Assembly (NCBI RefSeq): GCF_002078875.1
Contig: NC_034438.1
Location: 64,191,276-64,255,275, forward strand
DNA: 64,000 bases
Direction of reading: 5' to 3'
DNA from: Numida meleagris
Lineage: Eukaryota; Chordata; Aves; Galliformes; Numididae
Within the stretch, counting starts at the first letter, position 1. Each line of letters starts with the position of its first letter. Positions 9,323 to 21,054 of this stretch are shown one piece after another. Position numbers and translations under genes: made by a program. A model generated the notes under the pieces. The model had not been told where the DNA came from. It did not search any database and saw nothing but the letters and a program-made list of their open reading frames with translations.

Positions 9323-9340
9323 ATCACATCGGGGTCACCA
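9323..9340 (-). promoter_or_regulatory. Primer binding site, tRNA-Trp type
   Basis: Two bases inside the 5' LTR, the plus strand reads ATCACATCGGGGTCACCA. This ends in CCA and matches the 3' end of tRNA-Trp, as I recall it, with one change. Priming by tRNA-Trp is typical of the avian leukosis/EAV group. Confidence 0.85.
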
Positions 9341-9342
9341 GA

Positions 9343-9552
9343 TGTTGTCTACGACAATGTATTAAGGCTTCCCTTCCACTCGCACCTCCGCGTGCGGGGG
9401 CATACGGGACACATACACAGTATGTAGCGCCGAAATGCCAATTTAATGTTGCGCAACAAGGCTATTTATACCCGTACACACGACCGCCCTGGATACCCGT
9501 GACCCTAGAACCCTCCCCTGGTGCACACAGGCACCACCCATTTCATCCCACA
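9343..9552 (-). repeat. 5' LTR of the younger provirus
   Basis: 210 bp, the partner of 4805-5014. On the minus strand it carries TATAAATA at 9463-9470 and ATTAAA at 9442-9447, so transcription would run towards lower coordinates. It is unusually short for an alpharetroviral LTR. Confidence 0.92.
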
Positions 9553-9990
9553 CATTCTTGTTTGTATTAACCCTGACGTTAAATGGGAACCGTTGTCTGA
9601 TTGTACTGAATTGGGTTTCGGGAGAATGCCAAACCTTTTTTCAGAGCATTAACAGTGTTTTCCCCTGTTGCTTGAGGGAAAGGTTCATCCTGTAGTAGGC
9701 CAGGGACTACTTCCACTCTTACTAGCATGTACTGTTTGCTTTAACATTTACGAAAAGGGCCAATATAATCAACCTGCCATGTTTTCCATAAGTGCTACTC
9801 TGCCCTTAAATGGAGAGGGCCTTCCTGTGAGGGGTTTTTGTCCAGGCAGGTACAGCTTAGCTCACAAGCGGAAATGCCAGCATGGCATTTCTCCCTAGTA
9901 ACAGGCCAGGCTCAGGCTTGGGCCTCCTGATAAAGACTATGAGCACCAGGATGCCCCCTTTTTACATGTAACCATTCCATGGTCTCCCCA
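9553..9990 (-). pseudogene. pol: Integrase N-terminal and core part of the older provirus (right of the insertion)
   Basis: The minus strand shows a zinc-binding HHCC-like region (HVKRGHPGAHS near 9950, then paired Cys near 9850-9890), then WQVDYIGPF (about 9755-9785) with the first catalytic Asp, and DNGSH near 9585 with the second. Frames shift between these pieces. The younger LTR begins just after the second Asp motif, so the insertion split the catalytic core. Confidence 0.75.
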
Positions 9991-10039
9991 AGCTGTCACT
10001 GTCTGGTTCCCCCCGCTTCAATGCTCAATGGAGCGATCC

Positions 10040-10560
10040 TGTCTAGTTTATCTGCCTTATTCTTCCAGTGACCTGCAGGGGTCCTGTCTTCTTGGAGGAA
10101 TGCAATTCTTGCAACGGAGTACGCACTTTGCTTGGCAGCAGCAAGAATCTCTTGCCACTTAACCTTCTGCCAGACTTGGACATGGTTGATTTCCCGATGG
10201 TTTTACTCCCAGAAAGGAAGCCACTCTGCACATCCTTTGAAGATGGCATATGAGTTGGTGTAGGTGTGCACACATTCCATGGACTGCGATTCATTCTGGA
10301 ATACACTCCAAACAGCTCTCACTTCCGTGACCTGAGCACTTCCCTCTACCACAGTGACAACAGTGAAACTGGTCTGTACCTGTAAAGGCACAGCCTGATG
10401 TTTCCATGCTTTTCCTTCACACCTGGTGAAGGTGTCTAGGAACCAGACATTCTGTAACTGATCTGAGTATGGGGGAACAACCTGGATAATTGAGGTGAAG
10501 TCATTGTCAGTGGCAGAGGGATTATCATCCTGCATTGCAAGGGTGTCAGAATTCCCTCTG
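10040..10560 (-). pseudogene. pol: RNase H remnant of the older provirus
   Basis: A 110-residue frame (10203-10535) and its continuation resemble the RNase H domain of pol. EVRAVWSVF corresponds to the second-motif region, and HTYTNSYAIFKG to the T-D-S-x-A-V-x-x-G motif, then AEWLPFW. The catalytic Asp of the last motif appears as Asn here, one more sign of decay. The tail towards 10040 still shows the linker to integrase. Confidence 0.7.
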
Positions 10561-11560
10561 TAGCTATGAAAATGTTACAGGAATGTTCAATCTGGTTCCA
10601 CAGGGAGTATAGTTTCTCTTCATCTTTAAAACTACGGGAATAAAATCCAGTAGGTCTAGTGGGACCGTGTGGGCCCTTCTGCCAGAGATGTATAGATAAT
10701 CCTGATTAGCAAGCTCCCATTCTGTCTGTATAGGATCACAGGGATGGAAGGGGCCTAAGGCCTATTGTGTGACAGCTTCAAATATAAGAAGCTTCAAGTC
10801 TTCTTCATGAGTCAGGGTCCACTCCCAAGGCTCCCTTCCACAGCAAGTCATACTACAGTTGGGCAATAATGGAAAAACTGGGGATATGCTTTCTTCAAAA
10901 AAACAAGAGGCCAAGAGCATGCTCTAATTCCTTTTTATTCTACAGCATCTTATGTTGGTTGAAAGCTGAGAGGGTATCCTGTGGAATGCAGGCCACACTA
11001 CCCTGCCACCAGATACCCAAAAATTTTACCTCAGCAGAAGGAGCCTGAATTTTGTCTGGAGGAATGGTCAATGCCACCTCTTCTAAATATTTGATTTTTT
11101 TATCCTGTATTGTTTTTACTGGTGTCTGCTGATCTTCTCCTATGAGGATATCATCTATGTATTGATAAAGCCTTACCTCTTCTTACTGGGAAGTCTGTTC
11201 AAGCTCTTGTTCTAATGCATGATGGGCCAACGCTGGGGAATGCTTTTACCCGCAAGGGAGACAGGTAAAGTTGTATTGCTGGCCCTCCCAGTCTAACACA
11301 AAATGAATTTGATCATCAGGTTGGAGGGGGACCATGAAGAACATATCCTTATCATCAGTACTGGGCATGATAGGGTGAGACTGCTCCTGAATAGCTGCTA
11401 TCAGTTCAGAAATGTTAGGTATTGCTGCAGTCAGCAGTCCTGTGCTGACATTTAGTCTACAGAAATCAAAAGTTAATCTCCATTTGCTGTTTGGTTTCCA
11501 AACTGGCCATACAAGGGAGTTAAGAGGAGAATGGCTACCACAGTTCCCTGTTCCTTTAAC
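10561..11560 (-). pseudogene. pol: Reverse transcriptase remnant of the older provirus
   Basis: Broken frames on the minus strand spell the palm of a reverse transcriptase. YIDDILIG at about 11138-11161 is the catalytic box, preceded by a KHSPALAHHAL-type motif around 11210-11250, and followed by KFLGIWWQGS-like sequence near 11000-11030. Several stop codons interrupt it. The start near 11480-11560 (PLYGQFGNQTANGD) matches the N-terminal RT motif for template contacts. Confidence 0.75.
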
Positions 11561-11815
11561 TCTGCTAGCCCTGGACTTATGGCATCACATGCTCCCAGAG
11601 GTAAAGGATACAGCTTGACAGTAGTCAAGTGAGAAGTGAGATGTGGCAGTGCTGTTGGCAACAGATGAATATCTAGAGAGAGAATACCAAATGTCAAGTT
11701 TCTCCCTTTTCCATCAGTCCAGTTTTTGCCCTTCAGTATACCTATTCCTAACAAATTAAGGGAGTTCGTCACTACAGCCATGGGGACATCTTGGGCCTCT
11801 TCTTCCCCAGGTAAC
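11561..11815 (-). pseudogene. pro: Protease C-terminal remnant of the older provirus
   Basis: The minus-strand frame 11473-11781 starts with MAVVTNSLNLLGIGILKG, where LLGIGIL stands at the place of the LLGRD-type motif that ends retroviral proteases, then leads into RT. The DSG active-site triplet is not found; the element appears to begin here. Confidence 0.55.
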
Positions 11816-11824
11816 TGTAGACAA

Positions 11825-11872
11825 GTTGGACTGGTTGATCTCCAGAGGTTCCTTACAACCCCTGTATTTCAT
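11825..11872 (+). repeat. CR1 3'-end scrap
   Basis: A short stretch containing GATCTCCAGAGGTTCC and CAACCCC resembles the last 50 bases of many CR1 copies. It sits exactly at the outer edge of the older provirus. Confidence 0.5.
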
Positions 11873-11875
11873 TTT

Positions 11876-14800
11876 TTCTCCACTACTTCTTCACAAATCC
11901 AGGAAAAACATCTGTTTTGCAGCTCGTTCCCTGATTACCACTTCAGGAAAGAAACAAACACCATCCTACACACCATTTCCAAAAAGCCGTTAGAATAAAT
12001 ACAACTGTGATTGAGTCACCTTAAATCATTTTCTGTGATTAAGTGCATTTGTTGAATATGGACTTAGCAGAGTACTCCACAAAAATCTCCAGTCTCCAGT
12101 GCTGCTACATCCCCAGTAAAAGAAAGCCTTGAATAAATTCCTTTCTAGTTATTGCAATAAGCTTTAGGCTAGCGCACATTTTACTTCCATATTTTTAGGT
12201 ACAGAAAACTGAAACTAAAAGTGCATTAGAAATACAAACAAGAGGTAACACTTGAAGATGTGTTACGTAGTTAACCTCTGGGATTATTTAATAAATTACT
12301 AATTACTAACCATTTAAATACAGATAAATGAAGCCTCTTATTCTTCCTTAAATACTCATTAAAGATAACATGCCTTAATGAACAGCTGGTTACTCATCAT
12401 TGCTTGGGGAGAAAAGCAATAAAATAGATAAATAATTAAATTGTTGTCTCCATCCCACTGAAGGAATTGAAAATATTTTCATTGATTATATTCTGGCCTC
12501 AAGCAGACAAAAAATTCGCACACACTACATACTTAGTGAAAACAAAATTCAGTGTGGTAAGCAATATATTGCTTAATAGCTTCTCTCCCGCTGAAAAAGC
12601 ACAGAAAGATATGTAGATAAGGATGCACAGAGGTAGTTTGCCAGTTTAACATTAATGCATATATATTTTCTGTGTGTTATTTGGAAGGGATAGATATGTA
12701 TTTTAATATATTCTATTTTCTTCTGATGGAGTATTTCTTATTGAAAAACACACATGAGTTGAAACTAGAAAACAACACTGCAGGAATAGCAGCTTTTAAA
12801 TAGGAAAAAAGCCTCAACTTTTCATAGTTTTGAATTATAGTATAAGAATCTTTTAACATTAAATTGAATCAGTATGCATTTATTATACCATATCATTTTA
12901 TATTTCATGCACATTTATGATAAAATTAATAAGAAAACTTATGATGTTGTCTTTTGTTAGTCTTAGTTTTGGTATTGACAGGTACCTGCAGAGATTCATT
13001 TTTGTTCATTGATAAATACCACTGAAAGAAAGTAAGACCCCTGTTTATTTTGCAAATAAAATACAGGATGGCTGACATAGAAGATTGATTAAGTTTCAAC
13101 TACTGTCAGTATTCATTCCTAGGCATGGTGTTGTAGAGCAGTGATGATGATTATCAGAGGCAGGCAGTTTGTGGGGGGAAAAGTAGTTCTTATGTTCAGA
13201 AACATTTTCTGCTTTATATATGCTAATCATTTGTGTCTCAAATTGTTCCATTCTAATTAGACTTCCTCTTGGCTTTGAAGATGCTGTCACTGAAGATTTT
13301 TCCTGAACTGACTTTCTATGACAATCACTGCCTCTCATCCTGTTTCTAAATTAAAACAAACGAAAAACACCACATTTTGGTTTATATCCACAGCAAGTTC
13401 TCTTTCTGGGACATTGCAAACACAATGTATTTCTGCCCTTCCAGCACATGTCACAGACCACAAAACATGAGTTTTTACCAACTATTAAGTATTTATGGAC
13501 TCCTTGAAATGCTGGGGCCTGAGATAGGCCCTGAATTCAAAGCTGACCTATAGATGAACCTTACAACCTCTCAGTGTATCTAATATATATAGTATTAGTT
13601 GCACGCATAAGACACCGTTCATCCGTATTTTGCCATCTCAGGATTGCTTATAATAAATAACTTCATTATGGATCCAGAAATTCTGTAGAAAATTGGTATT
13701 ATAAGCAAGATAAATTGTTTGTGTGTAGAGAGATTCTTGATAGTTAGTGGAATTAGGTATAGCAGATGTCACATTAACATTTGGCTGCTGAGATTACAGA
13801 TGAGCGACTATAGCATCAAAACATTAGGCAAGTTGGTAATGGTCTTCCTAAAACATGCTGCTGTCATTTCATAGTGCTGGACTTAAAGAAATCCCCAACT
13901 AAATACAATTGAAACACAGAGAGGTAAGGTATACTGCATCCAGTAATACATCATAATATTCAGTCAAGTTCAACATTTCTCTATTTAAAATACATGAGTA
14001 TATTAAAACCAGTCTCGGGATATGATTTGGTTACTGAATAAAAGTGCTTACAGAGTGGGAAAAAAAAATCAAAGAAACTAACATAATTAACCGAATACGT
14101 AGTATTTGTTTCTGCACTGAAGAAGTGCATTTAATTTATGAAAACGGAATACTGTAACAGGTAACGATAAGAGTCCTTTGATTTCCAACTCTAATCCTTT
14201 GATTTATACATCTTTTTTTTCCCTAATTTTATTTAAAAAAAAAACCACAAAATCATTATGCCAAAGCATAAAATTTCAACAAAGTGCAATTGGCTTCCTC
14301 ATAAAGACTCCCAACATTACTAAGCTTCTAGCATTTTGAGAATTGTGGCTTAATCTCTTAAAGCCATTGCCACGGAATTGTGTAAAAAATGTTACTTCAA
14401 ATTGAGTCCTAGAAGTTTTATTGATCTCAGTTGTTACTGCTTGTGGTACGTACATGTGCTACCTACTCAAATGATAGGAAGGCCATACACCAAACTGTTC
14501 TCAACAAACAGATAAGGAACTAGCTTTTCAAAGACACTGCAGTTTAAATTCCAGGCAATGCAGAATTCAACTAAACTTTCCCACAACTCCCCACCTACCA
14601 CCCCAGAATTTGTCTTCGAAGCTTTGCAGACTTTGCATTTTAAGGCAAATTTTCTCAATCTGTGGCCAGGTACACATCAGAAAGTTTACGCAAAACTGTC
14701 AGTCTCCTTGGGTTGCAGTCCAATATTCTGACCAGGTTCCACCCTTACATGTATCAAATTTATTGGAAGACCTTGATGTTACATGGGAAAGCCATTTCTC

Positions 14801-17800
14801 AAAAAACAAAGACCACCCCTTCAGCTCCTTTGCATTGAGATAGTCAGCTTCTTTACCACAGCCCCAGTCAGTCTGAGCCTCACGGGCCTTGCCCGCCTCC
14901 AGTGAGCCTTTTTCATCAGTGCACCAGGTTCCACTCCTAAGGGTTCAGACAGTCATACCTTGCCATCTTCCAGGTACTTGCAATTCACAAATTATTACAT
15001 GCAAGAAAGCAAGTATATTCACTGGGAAAAATACATAAACAACATAAGTAACTTACCATCTGAAGTTTCACACAAACTATAAGTAAACTATAACCAAGCA
15101 TCTTAGTGGTAATATGGATAAAGTGATATTTAGAATTGTAGGGAATGATTTTCCCCAAAACATTAATGGAACCATGAATTATGTTCAAGAAAGATTAGAT
15201 GACTCTCTGAAATAAAAACTTAGGGAAATACTCCTTTGCATCAGTGACTAGTCTTTATTTCCAGCTACAGCTAGTTATTGCACTTAGAACTTGAGCAGGA
15301 CTTACTCTCTTGAGTTCGAATACACATGCATCCTCTTAAAATAATGCAGAAAAGCACAGGACTCTGAAGTCCTATGTGAAATTAGTTGAGTATCATATAT
15401 GGAAAGCATCCTATGAACTATGTTTCACTATCCAGAACAAACACTTCCGAGATTTAGGACCATTTTGCTTTAAAACAGCAAAAGATAAGCCAAAAGAAGA
15501 AAAAAATCTGAATTAATATTTATGAAATAATCAGTACCTATGTTTCCCCTTCTAGAAATTATTCATCTTTGTGCACATAAGGAAGAGACCACAAATATCT
15601 TCTGCTTATACTTTCTAAGACTCCTGTTTCAGCAAGTACTGATGCATTTCCCAAGCTAAAACATTAAAAAAAAAAAAAAAAAAAAGGGGGGGGGGGGGGG
15701 AAACAGAAAGAAATCTCTTTAGTAAGCTTCCTGTGCTTAACAGGCAGTGGCATTTTAAAAGGTATGCCTGACACATAGTCAAGATGCTTTGGGGCTCAGG
15801 CTCAGGTTCTTCTAATTACACCAAGCTCTCAGACAGTAACTCAGTCACGTGAAGCAGCTTGATTTAATGTCATCTCACATTCAGCTGGTCTGTCTCTGTG
15901 CAGATTCAAAATAGGTCATACCTTGATCTTGTCTAGGTTCTCTAAGTTTTCCTGTGACCACAGACTTCTGTTATCACCCTACCAGTTATCAAGGATCTGA
16001 AAGTCACTGGGCATCATCATCATTCCAGTCAGTTACTGTTTTTTCCCAGATGAAAGCACATCCCAAACAAAGAGTCCACAGTAATTAAAAATGTAGGTAA
16101 TTTTTTTAATCCTTCTTTTTCCCAGGCTAGAACATGCAAACACTTTTCATATAACTCTCTGTGACATAAGTCAGCCTTATATAACTTGCAGGTCCACTTC
16201 CTCAGTGCACTTGAACCAAAGCAAGAAAGGAAAGGAAGCCATCCAGGGTATTCTCCACTAGATTGCTATCACTATCTAAATAGGTCCCAGCACAACTGCT
16301 CTAATTCAGCTCTTGCAACTGAACAAGGCTCTATGAATGTATGGACAAAAATATCAACACTGGATGTACATCTCATTTTATGTAAAAATTTTATGCAAAA
16401 GTTTAGATTACATCTGCAACACTGACCTTGCTTTGTTTCTTGACTTCACCACTTCCCTTTGGCTTCTTTTGTGTTTTATTGAATCTCAATCTCTTTGTGT
16501 CTTATCACTCTCTCACTTTTGTATGTGGAGAAAAAATGCGCAGACATCATTTTCAAATAACTTCCAAGGAAGACTGACTTAGCTGAAAATATTATCATAT
16601 TGACAAGCCTATTCAATGTCTTTAAAATCCTGACTCTATTGAGGCCAGTGATTCAGGATGTTCTCTGAACACCGTATTTAGAAAGTATAGACATAAATCA
16701 TTGAAACTGATAATTCAAATGTTTCTATTGGAGCAATTCAACATTTAACTGACATGTTACTTTCAAGTTTGCTTAATCTATAACCACTAATTTAATGGAC
16801 AGATATTTTTAGAATATCTTAATTTTTATTCATAGGCAAAGTTTTACTCCAACTAGTAAAAATCTCATCCTCATTCAATTTAGGCAATTACTCCAGTTGT
16901 TAAGTGGCCTGAAACAAATAATGAAAGAACCATTTTCTAGTTTGTTCCAGATTCTAAATTCAGTCCTGACATAGTTCACTTAGCTATACAACTTACCAGG
17001 ATATTTCCATTTTTAGACACACACAAAGCAGCCTTTTTTTTTAGCCAGTAAGGAGGTAGAGAGAACAGGAATTGCACTTGAGCAGCTTTTCTCAAAGAAC
17101 ACATGACTACTAAACACTTCTTAAAACTGCTTGAAAAAACCACAGGCCCCAGAAATACTGGAATGTAACTCTTTACATTTCATTCTTATAAAAAGAAGGA
17201 AAAGGTTTGTGAAGCTTTTTTGGAATAAAGAAAAATCATTACTGGTATAATGAGTAAAAATGAAATTCATCAGATTTGCTACTTTGGGGTAGACTAGGTG
17301 TGCTTTATGTCTCCTGTACTTTTGTCTCCATTTTCTGCTGGAAGCTTATTGACTCTGGTAAGACTGAGGAGTACTTTTGTTTCTTCGATGAACAGTCTCA
17401 CTACCCATTGTAGTATGTCTGCTAGTGTCATCTCTGCTAACTTGACTGTCACACTCTGGCTCAGTATCTAGGGAGCTCACAGAGAAATGACCAGCTGCTC
17501 TGGGCCAGCTGGAAGAAGTCCATCCTACTCATAAAGCAGCTGCACCAAGGGAACTCTCCCAAGCCACTAGTAGCAAAGTCTATTGCTTCTTAGCTCCCTT
17601 GCTGAGAAAGTCAAGAAGGTGGTGCTGACGACCAACCTGTTGGCTCTAGGCTTTGTTTTTCATGCGGGCTCAGATTCATACCTTGAGAGGAAAATAATAA
17701 TAGTAACTGGGGGTGCTTCCAGAATTGCTGATAGCCAGTGCTATGTGCATGTTTGTGAAAACAGGAGTTAAAAATGAGTGCAAATGAATTTAATCTTGTT

Positions 17801-18695
17801 AAAGCATCCTTTCTGGGAGACTTCACATCTTTCACAATGCAAAATAACTTCCAGCTCTGAAGTCCTTGGTGAAGGACCCATTGCAATTGTGAAAATGTAG
17901 GTTTTTTTAGTACAAAAGAACGAGATCTCAAAGTATTCGTTCTTCCCCTTACCTATTCTTTTCATTTTATGGTTATTATTACTTTCACTTCTTTGATCGT
18001 CACCATGTTTGGCTCCATATAAATTTGAAATATACTTTGAATCAATCTCTTTTCTTTTTTCTTAACTTAGACTGCACACACACTTCATTAACACTTCATT
18101 AACCAAGGAGATTAAAACACTGGAGGAGATGAAATACATGTGTAGAGGAAATAAGATTGGACTAAACAGGTACAGAGGACCTATTCAAAGCATATATGCC
18201 CTCTCTGTTTTATCTCATTTTACAGCAAGGCTTAATAATGAGCCATGTGTCATGTAACAACATTCATCATTTGGCTGCCTCCTACAGATACAGAGTGAGA
18301 CTATCCAAAGTACATCAAAGACTGGCATACAATTTTGTCATGACAGGTACACTTCACCAGTGACCTCAAATACAAAGCTCAGCATTCCTCAGCACTGTCA
18401 ACAAAATCCTGAGGGCTTCTTTTGCTTCAAGAATGCTACTTGAACTGGAGAGCACAGTGAATCAGGAAATTTTTAACTTGCCTTTTTCCTCTTTCTCAAC
18501 ATGATGTCGTTTATCTAATATAGTAACTTGCTGTTAGGAATACCGTGGGAGAAAAGCAGCTTTAAAATACTACAGCAAGGTAGTGAAGTCTCCTATTAAG
18601 GATCTGAGAGCTCTATTACTGACTTTCCCCATGACCTGGAACAAGTCATTTTTATCATTTTATTTCCAGTCTCTTCATCCTCCCCATCATGGGAA
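11876..18695. other. AT-rich noncoding stretch
   Basis: About 6.8 kb with frequent stops in all frames. I recognise no exon, RNA gene or full transposon, apart from the purine tract listed separately. It may be intergenic or intronic. Confidence 0.6.
15666..15700. repeat. A20-G15 homopurine tract
   Basis: Twenty A (15666-15685) are followed directly by fifteen G (15686-15700), then more A. A pure purine strand of this kind can form triplex or G-quadruplex structures and is prone to slippage and sequencing error. Confidence 0.9.
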
Positions 18696-18699
18696 GGGA

Positions 18700-18992
18700 C
18701 TTTTTATAAGGGTATGTAGCAACAGGACAAGGGGAAATGGTTTTAAACTGGAAGAGGGGAGATTTAGAATACATATTAGGAAGAAATTTTCTACTGTGAG
18801 GGTGGTGAGACACTGGAACAGGTTGCCCAGCGAGGTTGTGGATGCCCCCTCCCTGGAAGCATTCAAGGCCAGGCTGGATGAGGCTTTGAGCAACCTGGTC
18901 TAGAGGGAGGTGTCCCTGCCTACAGGAGGGGGGTTGGAACAAGATGATCTTAAAGGTCCCTTCCAACTCAAACCATTCTATGATTCTGTGAT
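18700..18992 (+). repeat. CR1 LINE 3' fragment
   Basis: Truncated CR1 in the plus orientation. It keeps the conserved block GAGACACTGGAACAGGTTGC, the GTCCCTTCCAACTCAAACC block and the ATTCTATGATTCTGTG octamer tail (about 18975-18992). The 5' end is lost, as is usual for CR1. Confidence 0.9.
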
Positions 18993-20214
18993 CTGTCTAT
19001 CTCCAGTTCACATGTACACACAAGAATTTGTATACAAAGGTTTCTTTCTGCTGGTTTATGCCAGTTTCTTACTCTATTTGGCTGCTACTATACAAACAAG
19101 AATTTCCTTTCTTTTATGAAGAAAGACCCATGAACAAAGGCAGTCACACCCTTCAGCTTATTTTTCCACTTAAGTCAATGTCTTGCACAGCTCTATTTGT
19201 CTTTCCAGCTTGACAGATGTTGTACATGAAATCCCTAATTAAATGTCAGTATTTGCACTGCAGATCTTTTGTTTTCAATATTAAATTAAAGAGCTTCTCT
19301 TGACTGCAAATGCAGTGACCTTAACTAATGCATATTTTATCAAAAGAGAAAATCTTAGAGGCTTACACTAAAGCATAGCATCCTAAAAGCTTATGCCCAG
19401 CTTCTTAGTATAAAGGCCAGATCCTTTTGGCTAAGTGGCTTGAAGAAAGCAGAGAGGCTTAATTCACTCTTCAGCAACTCAGGGTAGACGAAAGTCTGAA
19501 ATCCTACTGCAGGTGACAGGAATCGGACAATCTGTATCTGTTCAATGGGGTGGCCCTGAACTTTTGTTATTCTTTCAAAAAGGCTGCAAACCTATTTTGA
19601 GACAGGAATCTGTGGCACAAACATCAGCAGCCATGACTCAGGGGAAGAATCAGCTGAAGAAGCACTTCTCACTCCACTGACTGTCACTGGTACTTTTGGA
19701 TGGTTCTTTATTCAACCTAAAGCAAAATTAATGCTGCAGCAAACAACCAGCTTGACATTTCACCTCCAGCCATTTAATTTGGCAGGCAGAGCCATTCCTG
19801 GCAATTTGAGATTTTGTCATAAATGGTGTTACTACTACTCTTTGTAAGAGTAGGTCTTAGAACTTCAATTTTCAGTCTATTCAACTTCTGCAAATGTCAG
19901 TAAATTAAAGAGCAGTCTGTATATTGTTATACTTACTCTGATCTGCCCAAAGAAGAAGTTTCACTAAGAATATATAAAGGATTTTAGATCATGCAGAAAA
20001 TGACCACAGCGCATAATTCCTCCAGAAGCCCAGAAGACCATTAATGGTGCACTTGCTGCTTAGAAGCTATGCTGAAGTCAGACAGGTTCTTCTTGTCATA
20101 AACAGAACTAAGACATTCCACAGTTAGTCTTTAAATCATAATCATCCTGGATTCACAGGCCAAATAATCTCTATCCAATTATTTTTTCTTCGCATGCTTC
20201 TGTAGAAGTTCACA
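18993..20214. other. Noncoding stretch, nothing recognised
   Basis: AT-rich sequence without convincing exons or repeats. Confidence 0.6.
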
Positions 20215-20500
20215 GGGTTGCTCTGAAAGTAGTGCTTCCTATTTATTTCCATGGAAACAACAACCAAGGCAAAGAGCACAATAATACTGTTTGATAAATT
20301 CTCAGCTGCAAAACACTATTTCTCAGCATAATCACCACCATTAGCTATGCATTTTCACCACCAGTGAACAAGATAAACTCATTACAATCTGCACCAGTGA
20401 AGGTGACCCACTGCCACCACTGCTGACATGCACCACCCACCGCATCACTGTGCTCACATCCACTGGTTGGTCTCCATCAATGTTCAGAGATATCTCTTTT
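20215..20500. mobile_element. Mariner (Galluhop-type) fragment
   Basis: Starts with GGGTTGCTCTGAAAGTAGTG, a worn terminal inverted repeat of the same family as 22975-23272, then CTATTTATTTCCATGGAAAC shared with that copy. The inside reads as antisense of the transposase region. The far inverted repeat is missing. Confidence 0.75.
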
Positions 20501-21017
20501 AGATCAGAATTTTGCCTTTTAATTGCAGCATACTGTATATAAGATGCTGACTGATATTTTGTTTTCTTTAAAAAATAAAAATAGCAACAAAAGCTTTTCC
20601 ATTAGAACACTCAAAAACAAAACAAGGACATGAAAGGTTTTAAAAAACTGTAAAACTTGACACAGCAAAGTGTTGTCTGATGATAGGTACCTTTCAAGGA
20701 GGTGTTTACTAGTTCTGGCCTTGAACTCTTAATGAGACAAGAGTTGAGATACAGTAAATAGTTTTCACAGGCAGCAGACTGAGAAATAGCACAGATGCAG
20801 TGGACACTTGTGATAAAATGCCCATCTGCTGCTCCTGCTGCAAAGGACAGGATTCAGAAGGAAGAGGATGTGGGAACAAATGTAGCCTGGGCAGACCATG
20901 GTCCCTTATGTGGGGAAGTAAGATTCAGTGTCCTTTGTGCTGCTGAGAAATTTGAACTTTCATTCTTTTTTATCTGTGTTTTCATTAAAGTCTTACAAAC
21001 AAAAGTCTAAAGAGGAG

Positions 21018-21018
<1 letters not shown>
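20501..21018. other. Noncoding stretch
   Basis: No gene or repeat recognised between the mariner fragment and the AC microsatellite. Confidence 0.55.

Positions 21019-21050
<32 letters not shown>
21019..21050. repeat. (AC)16 microsatellite
   Basis: Sixteen uninterrupted AC dinucleotides; likely length-polymorphic. Confidence 0.95.

Positions 21051-21054
<4 letters not shown>

Larger units (their letters stand above)
4805..9552 (-). mobile_element. Alpharetrovirus-like endogenous provirus, internally deleted, carrying a host fragment
   Basis: A 4748-bp minus-strand provirus with LTRs at 9343-9552 (5') and 4805-5014 (3'). Next to them are a primer site matching the 3' end of tRNA-Trp and a purine tract before the 3' LTR. 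The internal order is leader, gag, protease, a non-viral plus-strand insert, an integrase scrap, an env TM remnant and an untranslated tail. tRNA-Trp priming, gag and protease in one frame, a PPPY late motif, a splice donor a few codons into gag and a CX6CC-type TM all point to the alpharetrovirus/EAV group of birds. RT, RNase H and nearly all of SU are absent, so it could not replicate alone. The five bases flanking it (4800-4804 CAATC; 9553-9557 CATTC) match at four positions, a possible worn target duplication; alpharetroviruses usually make six. Confidence 0.9.
9553..11815 (-). mobile_element. Older provirus, right half (PR, RT, RNase H, integrase start)
   Basis: A minus-strand pol region with many stops and frame changes. 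Moving to lower coordinates it shows the end of a protease, RT with a YIDD box, RNase H, and an integrase zinc domain and core, then the LTR of the younger provirus. The remainder of integrase resumes at 4804. No LTR, primer site or gag of this element is visible. The wear is far greater than in the younger provirus, as nesting requires. Confidence 0.82.

Noticed and set aside
9323..9340. A tRNA gene suggested by the tRNA-Trp 3' end
   Set aside because: Only the last 18 bases of a tRNA are present and no cloverleaf can be formed; position next to the LTR shows that it is the primer site.
18583..18966. Opposed 100-codon frames at 18583-18966
   Set aside because: Both fall on the CR1 copy and follow its consensus blocks; they are not separate genes.
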